A stretch of 50,162 nt of DNA, from contig JAJPJC010000129.1 of NCBI GenBank assembly GCA_021324445.1, forward strand, positions 1 to 50,162, written 5' to 3'. This document shows positions 43,100 through 50,162 of this stretch, piece after piece (the stretch's first letter is position 1; every line of letters starts with the position of its first letter). A program made the position numbers and the translations under genes. Below the pieces are notes generated by a model. The model did not search any database. It was not told where the DNA came from and saw only the letters and a program-made list of their open reading frames with translations. The DNA comes from Isosphaeraceae bacterium. GTDB taxonomy: Bacteria; Planctomycetota; Planctomycetia; Isosphaerales; Isosphaeraceae.

Positions 43100-45919
43100 A
43101 TGTCCACGCGACAACGCCGCCCACGCCGTCGTCGGCCGACCTCCTTCATCCCCGAGGGCCTCTGCCTGGAGGAACGCTGTCTGCTCAGCATCAACCTCAC
43201 GATGAATCCGATCGGGACGCAGCAAGAAGGAGTCCCGATCGGCAGCCAGGTCTTGGCCTCCTTCACGTTCGATAGCGGGACCTTGACCGACTATTCGGCC
43301 GAGATTACCTGGGGAGATGGGACCTCATCGATCGGGCAGATCGCGGCCGACTTCGGCGGCGGCGGGACCATCTCGAGCAGGAATATGGGTTCCATTCCAC
43401 CGGCGACTACTACACCAACTGGGGCGGGTTGGGCGAGAAGTGGTTCGTCGACTCCGCCTCGAACTCGTATTTCATCCTGCCCGATGGCAACCTCTACCGC
43501 TGGGACAACAGCAACCTGGCGGCCTGCACCCTGGTGGCCTCGCTGGCTCCCTCCTACGCCACCGACCCGACGACGTTATTCGAAGCCCAGGCCGGGGGCG
43601 GCCCGGCGAGCGTATCCGTGACAGGGACCACCCTGGTGGTGATGCCCGATGCGGGATTTGTCGGGGTGTTCTATATCACCGTGCTGGTCGACGCCGGTTC
43701 GGGCGGGACAACGACCGGGCAGTTCGAGGTCACGGTTGGGTCGAGTAGCAGCCCCCCACTGGTGACTTCCTCCCTGGTCTCGACCGTGCAGCACGGATCC
43801 CTGATCTTCAACAGCGATGGGTCGTTCATCTACACGCCGGCCGCAGGATTCTACGGCGTCGACAGCTTTGCCTACCAGGCCAGTGATGGCTCGAAGACCT
43901 CCGGCATTGCCGCGGCTGCCCTGGATGTCACCGATGTCCATGCCCCTGTCGCCGTCGACGGCACCTACACGGTCCCCCACGACACCACGCTCGTTGTATC
44001 CAGTGTCCCGGCCGGCGTACTCGGCAACGACACGGATGCCGATGGTGATTCCTTGACGGCCAGCCTCGTGACGGGGCCGAGCGAGGGGACGTTGACTCTG
44101 AACGCGGATGGGACCTTCGACTACGTCCCCGATGCCGGCTTCTACGGCCAGGATTTCTTCACGTACCAGGCCAGCGACGGGGCCAGATCGAGCAACGTGG
44201 CGACCGTCTTCATTAATATCACGCCCACCGGTTCTTCGGTCCCCCTGACTCCGGACGCGCTGTTCACCGACGACTTCAGCGCGAGCACACTCGATCCGGC
44301 CTGGCAGCCGACCGGCGGGACCTGGTCGATCGACGCCGGGATCCTCAGTCAGACCTCGACCGATGCGGGCGGCTCCTACAAGCTGCTCAACATCATGACC
44401 TTCCCGGCCGACCTCGAGCTCACGGCCAAAGTCCGGGTGGATTCCTGGAGCGGCACCGACGCGGCCTGGGCCGGTGTGGGACTCGATTGCGACCCCACCA
44501 CCCGCGCCGGATACAACCTGGTCCTTCAGGGCAACAACACGGTCGCATTCCTCGACGACAACACGGGCACCTGGGGAAACTCGTATGCCTTCTCCTGGAG
44601 CGTCGGCACCTGGTACGACTTCGCGCTGGAGGTCGTGGGCTCGACTCTCTACGGCAGTATCTGGGCCGACGGGACGGCTCAGCCCGCGACCTGGATGTTC
44701 CAGCAGACGGGGTGGACCGACGCCACGGGTGGCGCGCCGGCCCTTGATGGCGGCACCGGCGGCAATGCCACGGCCTCGTTCCAGGACGTCGCGGTCACCT
44801 ACGCCCCCGATGCACCGGACGACTATGCCGCGCCGCCGGTGATTGATTCCCCCGCCACGGCCTCGGAGGACGACGTCACGGGTAATTCCACCGAGCTGAG
44901 AGTGGGTGCCGAGGTACCCGGCGACAATGATCACCTTGAACCAACTCCCGGCCGGCATGACCAATGGGTCCGTCCAGATCGTCCTGTCCGACCCCAGCGC
45001 CGTGCGGCTGTTTCAATCCGATGGATCCCTCTTCTACGATGAGGACTCGACGGGCGACGGCCCCCTGACGCTCGACCTGTCCAGCCCCAGCGGCTACCTG
45101 GCCGGCCTTCAATCCGGCAACGTGGACGTCTGGCTCGAGGCCGTGCATCCCAGCAGCGATTTCAGCTTCACCGTCCTGTACAAGGACAGTCAAGGGGATG
45201 TCTTCGCCAGCGACACGATCCACATGACGCTCGCCGATTGGACGTTCCGGAACTATGACGGACTGCAACTGGCGGCCATCGATCCCATCTGGGAGCCGCC
45301 AGTCCTGGCTACGCTCGAACAAGAGGTCGGCGCGGGCATCCAGGGCGGGATCGACGAGGAGCCCCAGAGCTCGACCTTCAAGAACCAGGTCGTCGGCCTG
45401 CCGGACAGCGCGAACGCGCAGATCCAGGTCGCGTCGGTGGACGATCCTTCCGATTCGTACTTCGACGAACTCAACGCCGTGGGTGGCGTGTTGGTCTCGA
45501 ACGATTACGGCGCCGTCGTCTCGTCCGACGAGATCCTGGGTGCTGACCCCGATGCCCCGCTGACGCCCGCCGAGAAGGCCGCGGCCTTAAATCTGGACGA
45601 GTGGTTGCCGGCGCGGGCGACGACGCTGACGATCCGCGAGGGCCAGGTAGAGAGCGTCCGGTTCCAGCGGCCCGTGAACCGCGGTCCCCTGGAGCGGGCC
45701 ATCGCCGATCTGCGCGGCGTCGCCAAGGCGCTGGGGCTCAACGCCTGGGACATCGACGTCCAGACGATGCAGTGGCTCAGACAGGGCGGCGCGCCGGAAT
45801 TCGTGTCGCGCTTCGCGGGCCAGCCCCAGGGCCTTGACACGGAGATCCAGCTCAAGAAAGACGGGCCCGACCAGAACTGGTCGTACACGATGACCTTCCG
45901 CGCGGCCAAGGCGCGGTAG
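43100..45919 (+). pseudogene. Cell-surface protein with Ig/cadherin-like repeats, two frameshifts
   Basis: The N-terminus from 43100 has a basic leader and the planctomycete surface motif LEERCLLS. At about 43380-43430 the protein-like sequence moves to a second frame. That frame encodes two cadherin/Big-like repeats (IYTPAAGFYGVDSFAYQASD; VLGNDTDADGDSLTASL with YVPDAGFYGQDFFTYQASDG) and a laminin-G/DUF1080-like domain (DDFSASTLDPAWQPTGGTW). Near 44900-44930 it moves to a third frame, with ITLNQLPAGMTNGSVQIVLS through to NWSYTMTFRAAKAR at 45919. Joined, the product would be about 935 residues. The two shifts suggest a pseudogene, unless they are sequencing errors. Confidence 0.75.
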
Positions 45920-46285
45920 TCGATCCCCAAGGCGAGGAAGGACGGCACCACAGCCCTCGACAGTCCGGTGGCCGCGATCCCCGATTCCCAGTCGGGCCAG
46001 GGGGACAGCGGCTTGGCCCAGATCACCTTGAACCAACTGCCGGGAGGGGGAACCCGAGCGGATCTTACCGCGACCGGGCCAGCGTGCCGCCCGGCCAGGG
46101 CATCGGCACGACCTGGCACAGACCCGGAGCCGTCGTGCGACCGCCGATCGCCGCGATCGCCATGGCTCGCCCTCGGCATGAGGCGGCCGTCCCCGCGGTC
46201 TGTGCCGCAACGACCGGCTCCCCTCGTTCAAACCGAGGCTACGAGGACCTACGACGTTTGTCAAGGGGGAGCGGAGCACGGCCTG
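45920..46285. other. Intergenic region with decayed copy of upstream coding sequence
   Basis: Bases 46019-46036 (ATCACCTTGAACCAACTG) repeat the ITLNQLP coding segment at 44928-44945, suggesting a decayed duplicate of the surface protein region. The second 61-bp repeat lies at 46204-46264. I see no intact gene. Confidence 0.4.
46204..46264 (+). repeat. 61-bp dispersed repeat, copy 2
   Basis: It matches 42512-42572 in direct orientation, with the same CCTCG/CGAGG stem but a different loop. It lies between the broken surface gene and the convergent DUF4432 gene. Confidence 0.75.
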
Positions 46286-47485
46286 TCAACCCTGGGGAGC
46301 AAACGGCTCGGTCGGCCTGGGATTCACGATCGCCGCGCCGTGCGCCTGGAGGCGCTGGATCTCCGCCTCGACGGCGGCGACCTCCTCGGCCGTGGCCAGC
46401 ACTTCGAGGGTAGTCTCGGCGGTGTAACGGCCGCTGGGCGGGAGGGTCACCACCCGGTTGCGCGCCTTCTCGAACGGCAGCGGGTTGGGATAGTTGGTGC
46501 CGGGCTCCAGGCCGGTGACGTAGCCGTCGCGCAGGCCCGCGGTGTTCTTCCAGAGGGTGAACGCCGGGAGCTGGTCGGTGCGGAAGCGGAGCACCACCGC
46601 CTTGTCGCCGGCCTGGTTGCGCAGCATGGCCAACGTCGCGGGCGCGCCGGCCGGCTCGGCGTGGAGCTCGTAGAAGTAGACTTGCTCGGTGAAGCCCGGC
46701 TCGGGGCCGCCGTAGGTGTCGTGCCGGCCAAGGCCCTCCTGGGCCCGGGCATCGCGCGGGGTCACGGTCCGGATCGGCGCCACGAACCGCGCGCCGTCCT
46801 CGAGGAACGGCGGTCCGAAGTTCCAGTGGTAGAGGACCTGGATCTCCCCCGGCTGATCCTTCAGGTTGACGAACTCGTCGCGAAGGACCAAGGTGTTGGA
46901 GCCGGGCACGGTCGTGTAGCGGGTCTCCATCCGGACCTGGGGTCCGAAGAGGCGCAACTCCTCGACGCGACCCTCGACGACGATCTCGTGCGGTGGATCG
47001 GCACCGACGTGCACGGCCACGTACGAGGCCGGGATATTGGCGATCCGTCCGTGCAGGCCGAAGGTCGTGTGCCGCTCGGAGCCATCGGGCTGGGCCGTCT
47101 TGACCTGGAAGGGCGCCCCGTTGTGCTCCAGCCCGCAGCGGGCCATCAGCTCGTCGAAGCCGTCGAGCCACCCCAGGCCGCCGATCGCGGCGAGGTTCAC
47201 CAGCCCGGGATGCACCGGTCCGTCGGTGATCGGCGACTCCCAGCCCAGGTAGTTCCCCAGGTAGAAGCCCTTCCACAGACCCATGCCCCGGGTCGGCACG
47301 ATCGAGAACCGCAGCGCGCCGTTGTCCACCACGATCAGGTCGACCCCGTCCCGTCGACCGCCCCGCAGCCGCCGCTTGTTCACCGACCAGGGGGCCGTCA
47401 CACCCAGCCCCAGCTCCGCCGCGTCGACCGTGAAGCTCTCCACCCACACGTCGTGCGACACATCAGTCAGGGGAAATGTCGGCAT
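46286..47485 (-). CDS. DUF4432/aldose-1-epimerase-like protein
   Basis: This 399-residue protein resembles the DUF4432 branch of the galactose-mutarotase superfamily: RFSIVPTRGMGLWKGFYLG near the N-terminus, LEHNGAPFQ, FGLHGRIANIPASYV, LYHWNFGPPFLEDG, and FTLWKNTAGLRDGYVTGLEP. Histidines and glutamates at these sites would form the sugar-binding and catalytic cleft. No sugar-utilisation operon adjoins it, so the substrate is unknown. The ATG at 47485 was used. Confidence 0.85.
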   Translation of the reverse strand: MPTFPLTDVSHDVWVESFTVDAAELGLGVTAPWSVNKRRLRGGRRDGVDLIVVDNGALRFSIVPTRGMGLWKGFYLGNYLGWESPITDGPVHPGLVNLAAIGGLGWLDGFDELMARCGLEHNGAPFQVKTAQPDGSERHTTFGLHGRIANIPASYVAVHVGADPPHEIVVEGRVEELRLFGPQVRMETRYTTVPGSNTLVLRDEFVNLKDQPGEIQVLYHWNFGPPFLEDGARFVAPIRTVTPRDARAQEGLGRHDTYGGPEPGFTEQVYFYELHAEPAGAPATLAMLRNQAGDKAVVLRFRTDQLPAFTLWKNTAGLRDGYVTGLEPGTNYPNPLPFEKARNRVVTLPPSGRYTAETTLEVLATAEEVAAVEAEIQRLQAHGAAIVNPRPTEPFAPQG

Positions 47486-47892
47486 AGATCGCTTCGCTTT
47501 CTCGACTCGAGGAAGTCCCGCGCCCGCGCTTCGAGTTCGGCCACGGCCGCGCCGGCGGCGGCGGGCGACCTCATCGTAGGCCCCCGCGCCCCTCGAATCC
47601 AGTCGCTACCCACCCCACCAACCTGGACACGGCCGCGGAATTCGGCACGTCGCTTGCAATAACCACGTCCAAGTGGCTCCGACACATGCTCCATTGCCCT
47701 GGCTCAGGGCCGAGTCTCACGAGCATGTGACCCGGTTTCCATCGGGAGCTTGGCTTGCGACGGGGCCGATACCAACGTGCGTGCGGTTTCCACGGATCTC
47801 ACCTGCGGGGTCGGGCCACGCCGAGGCCCCAACAAACTCTGGCCACGGCCTGATGGCCAATCCGATCTGAATCTGAAGAGGGGAGAAGAGTC
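47486..47892. other. Intergenic region
   Basis: Divergent genes flank this region. A short minus-strand frame (MRSPAAAGAAVAELEARARD, ending near 47467) is helical but lacks other support. I see no RNA gene or repeat. Confidence 0.35.
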
Positions 47893-48702
47893 ATGACCAC
47901 CAACCAGCGCCAGCGACGGACCCAGAGGAAAGCCCGGTTCATCCTGGAATGCCTCGATGACCGGATCGTACCCGCGACGGTGCATGCGCACGCGGCTGCG
48001 GTCCACGCCGCGCACCATCACGCCGCACATCATGCCGCACATCATGCCGCGCATCATGCCACGGTAGTCGCAGCGGCAGCGGTTTCTGTGTCCAATGTCT
48101 CCGCGGGCGACCCGCCGGCCAGCACGGCCGCGCATTCGGTGCAGGGACCCGCCAGCGTCGCTTCGCCCGCTCTGGTCAGGCCGACCGCGCCGGTGGGCAC
48201 CAGTCCCACCGTGATGGCCAATCCTGGCGTGATGACATCCGTTCGGCCGGTAGCTCCGATCACCGTCACACCGTCGCCGACAACGCCGGTGGCGCCCACG
48301 CCCACGCCCACGCCCACGCCCACACCCACGCCGACCCCGACCCCGACGCCGACCCCGACCCCGACGAGCCCATTGCCGGCCAATGTGAGCGCGCCGCTCC
48401 AGTCGCTCTACCAGCAGTATCAAAGCTACGTGAACTCGGGCAGCAGCGGCAACTTCTCGCCGACCGGCGTCAGTCCCTCGCTGATGATCAACGGCACGAA
48501 TGTCGGCGTGACGATTCATGACAACACGCCCGGCGACTTCGCCAACCTGCTCGCTCAGCTTCAGCAGGACGGCCTGCAAGTCACCGTGAGCGATCCGACA
48601 ACTCAGACGGTCGACGGCATGTTGCCGATCGCCGCCCTGCCAACGATCGCGCAGCTCTCCCAGGCGAGCGTGCTGCCGATGTTCAACCCGGTCCTGCGGT
48701 GA
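47893..48702 (+). CDS. Surface protein with His/Ala and Pro/Thr repeats
   Basis: This 269-residue protein starts with a basic leader and LECLDDRIVPA, a variant of the LEDRxxPA motif found on many planctomycete exported proteins. Residues about 32-56 are His/Ala repeats (HAAHHAAHHAAHH), able in principle to bind metal. Residues about 134-156 are a run of Pro-Thr pairs, probably an extended wall-spanning spacer. The C-terminal 110 residues look globular (PLQSLYQQYQSYVNSGSSGN; GVTIHDNTPGDFANLLAQLQ) and unrecognised. A GAAGAGGGGAGAAGAG ribosome-binding region precedes the ATG. Confidence 0.8.
   Translation: MTTNQRQRRTQRKARFILECLDDRIVPATVHAHAAAVHAAHHHAAHHAAHHAAHHATVVAAAAVSVSNVSAGDPPASTAAHSVQGPASVASPALVRPTAPVGTSPTVMANPGVMTSVRPVAPITVTPSPTTPVAPTPTPTPTPTPTPTPTPTPTPTPTSPLPANVSAPLQSLYQQYQSYVNSGSSGNFSPTGVSPSLMINGTNVGVTIHDNTPGDFANLLAQLQQDGLQVTVSDPTTQTVDGMLPIAALPTIAQLSQASVLPMFNPVLR
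48001..48060 (+). repeat. Tandem 12-bp repeat coding His-Ala-Ala-His
   Basis: Units close to GCCGCACATCAT recur about four times in frame, encoding the HAAH tract of the surface protein. Confidence 0.8.
48294..48367 (+). repeat. Tandem 6-bp repeat coding Pro-Thr
   Basis: About twelve units of CCCACG or CCGACC encode alternating Pro-Thr. The units fall into two blocks of different codon use (CCCACG first, CCGACC later), which suggests separate expansions. Such tracts are prone to length change. Confidence 0.85.
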
Positions 48703-49008
48703 TCGCCGCTGGTTGATTGGCCGGGTCCGGGCGTCCGGTGGGGGTCTTCCGACTCCGCCGGGGGGTCCGGACCCGTTGTTTGCGCGGGCTGCGCGGCGGG
48801 GACTACAGTCGGTGCCCACGACCTGGAGCCGGGCGGCTGCGTGAGCTGAAACTGTTCTCGGAGGTTGACGCGGGCCCACGGTGCGCTTTAGCCTGAGCCT
48901 AGCGCCGAAGGCTGGTTTCCTGATGGGCTCCGGATCGGTCCGTAGCGCCTGGTCTTCGGCCGGTGGGTTTCTCCCGGCCTGCGTGTCGGGAGTGAGTTGG
49001 AACAAGCC
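48703..49008. other. Intergenic region before the DUF3500 gene
   Basis: No gene is seen. A purine-rich GGGAGTGAG near 48988-48996 may be the ribosome-binding site of the next gene. Confidence 0.4.
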
Positions 49009-50043
49009 ATGGCAGACGTCAACGACCGAACGGCGGCGGATTCGGATTGCGCGCTGTGCGCGGCGGTCTCGCGGCGCGACTTCATCAGGAGCATCGGCGT
49101 CGGCGCCCTGGCGACGTCGGTGCCGATTCTCGGCAGGACCGCGGCCGCGGCCGCGCCGGCCAAGGTGGGCCCGACGCCCTCCACACCGGCCGAGACCACC
49201 GTCGCGCGGTTCTACAAGACACTCACCAAGGAGCAGCGCAAGGTGCTCTGCTTCCCGTTCGACGACCCCCTGCGGTCGAAGGTCGGGAACAACTGGGCGA
49301 TTGTCAAGCCATCGATCAGCGAGCTGACCCCGGAGCAGCAATCCCTCTGCCAGGAGATCATGAAGAACCTGTGCAGCGAGGACGGCTACGAGCGCTTCAT
49401 GAAGCAGATGGAAGACGACTCGGGCGGTTTCGACAACTACCACGTCGCCGTCTTCGGCGAGCCGGGGACTGACCAGCCGTTCGAGTGGGTGCTCACCGGC
49501 CGGCACGATACCCTCCGCGCCGATGGGAACAGCGTCGCGGGTGCCGCCTTCGGCGGACCGATCTTCTACGGCCACGCCGCCGACGGCCACAACAACGAGG
49601 ACGCCAAGCACACCAATAACGTCTGGTGGTACCAGGCCGAACAGGCCAACAAGATCTTCAAGACCCTCGACGACAAGCAGAAGGCCCAGTCGCTGATCGC
49701 CAAGGCCGAGCCCGACGTGCCCGCAACGACCAAGCTCAAGGGGAGCCGACTCCCCCAGACCGGACTGGCCGTGGCCGACCTCGACGGCCAGCAGAAGGCG
49801 ATGGTCCGGCAGCTCCTGGAGATGATGCTCCGGCCCTTCCGCGCCTGTGATGCCGAGGAGGTGCGCGAGTGCCTCGATGCCAATGACGGGGTCAACAAGA
49901 TGCGGCTGACCTTCTTCAAGGAAGGCGACATCGGCAACGACGGCGTCTGGGACATCTGGAAGCTCGAGGGACCGGCCTTCTCGTGGTACTTCCGCGGCTC
50001 GCCCCACGTCCACACCTGGCTCAACGTGGCGCGCAAGGCCTGA
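49009..50043 (+). CDS. DUF3500 protein with Tat signal
   Basis: This protein of about 344 residues starts with a twin-arginine signal (SRRDFIRSIGVGALATSVPI) preceded by CALCAA. The mature part matches DUF3500: FYKTLTKEQRKVLCFPFDD, NNYHVAVFGEPG-like DNYHVAVFGEPG, FEWVLTGRHDTLRADGNSV, FGGPIFYGHAADGHNN, and a final FSWYFRGSPHVHTWLNVA. Its His/Asp/Glu content suggests a metal site, but the function is unknown. The ATG at 49009 is chosen; a TTG at 48997, nearer the purine-rich site, is possible. Confidence 0.88.
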   Translation: MADVNDRTAADSDCALCAAVSRRDFIRSIGVGALATSVPILGRTAAAAAPAKVGPTPSTPAETTVARFYKTLTKEQRKVLCFPFDDPLRSKVGNNWAIVKPSISELTPEQQSLCQEIMKNLCSEDGYERFMKQMEDDSGGFDNYHVAVFGEPGTDQPFEWVLTGRHDTLRADGNSVAGAAFGGPIFYGHAADGHNNEDAKHTNNVWWYQAEQANKIFKTLDDKQKAQSLIAKAEPDVPATTKLKGSRLPQTGLAVADLDGQQKAMVRQLLEMMLRPFRACDAEEVRECLDANDGVNKMRLTFFKEGDIGNDGVWDIWKLEGPAFSWYFRGSPHVHTWLNVARKA

Positions 50044-50089
50044 TCCTTGGTTACCGACCGGCCTTGCCTGCCACCGGACTCTGCGGAAG

Positions 50090-50126
50090 CCCCTGCTCGC
50101 GCCGCCCGCCTGCGGCGCGAGCGGGG
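50090..50126 (+). terminator. Strong hairpin after the DUF3500 gene
   Basis: CCCC-T-GCTCGCGCCGC (50090-50105) pairs with GCGGCGCGAGC-GGGG (50112-50126), a near-perfect 15-bp GC-rich stem with a six-base loop. No T tract follows, so it may be a Rho-assisted terminator or a transcript-stabilising hairpin. Confidence 0.5.
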
Positions 50127-50162
50127 CATCCATCGCCCCTGGCTGTCCTGGTCGACGGTTGC

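Noticed and set aside
47704..50133. 809-codon minus-strand frame across the repeat surface protein and DUF3500
   Set aside because: Its low-complexity runs are simply the complement of the coding repeats (for example Pro-Thr read as Gly-Val), and it crosses two genes.

Overview
The window is high-GC planctomycete DNA, most likely from a relative of the Isosphaeraceae. The lineage calls come from a PSCyt1/PSCyt2/PSD1 cytochrome-type protein followed by a DUF1501 protein, a DUF3500 Tat protein, surface proteins with the N-terminal sorting motifs LEERCLLS and LECLDDRIVPA, a DUF4432 enzyme and an Nramp-like permease typical of the phylum.

Layout. (1) 1-5.9 kb is mobile-element debris: a GTA/phage-type terminase large subunit cut by the window edge, the C-terminal end of a tyrosine integrase whose reading frame runs antisense through the 3' half of a tRNA-Leu (an att-like relic), an IS630-type element inside 64-bp perfect inverted repeats, and small hypothetical or frameshifted genes. 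(2) 6.0-13.3 kb, minus strand, is a compact stress set read from a structured leader: BON protein, CsrA, HTH protein, universal stress protein (USP) split by an in-frame stop, rhodanese, CoA-disulfide-reductase/rhodanese fusion, quinol NO reductase and a Cys-motif membrane protein. (3) 13.7-20.0 kb, plus strand, starts with a second leader facing the first and encodes a small membrane protein, a globin-coupled histidine kinase, a double-receiver protein, a REC-PAS-histidine kinase, an ANTAR response regulator (predicted RNA-binding antiterminator) and an APH-like/P-loop kinase. (4) 20.2-25.8 kb, minus strand, is a complete bidirectional NAD-linked [NiFe] hydrogenase operon hoxEFUYH plus its maturation protease. 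(5) 25.8-31 kb, minus strand, holds further stress genes (DUF883, DUF2934, tandem USP, triple BON, Hsp20) mixed with remnants (phosphoribosyltransferase/erythromycin esterase, atpD, perhaps groEL); a third copy of the leader lies at its head. (6) 31.2-34.6 kb has an ADP-forming acyl-CoA synthetase/GNAT fusion and a winged-helix-like protein. (7) 35-50 kb is ordinary planctomycete chromosome: sugar isomerase-like TIM barrel, Nramp-like permease, PSD1/DUF1501 pair, a frameshifted surface protein, DUF4432, a His/Ala- and Pro/Thr-repeat surface protein and DUF3500.

Main proposal. The three leaders share an upstream loop containing ACTGGA, a GGC-TATGGYG-GCC stem-loop, an overlapping intrinsic terminator with seven T's, and a hairpin that hides the Shine-Dalgarno sequence. 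This is the architecture expected of ANTAR-controlled antitermination RNAs, and an ANTAR regulator with a globin-coupled kinase is encoded next to two of them. I infer an O2/NO-sensing, RNA-level switch controlling a dormancy or hypoxia island whose gene content (USPs, Hsp20, APH-like/P-loop kinase, phosphoribosyltransferase-erythromycin esterase, haem-sensor kinase) parallels the mycobacterial DosR regulon. This is inference from sequence; no search or folding program was run.
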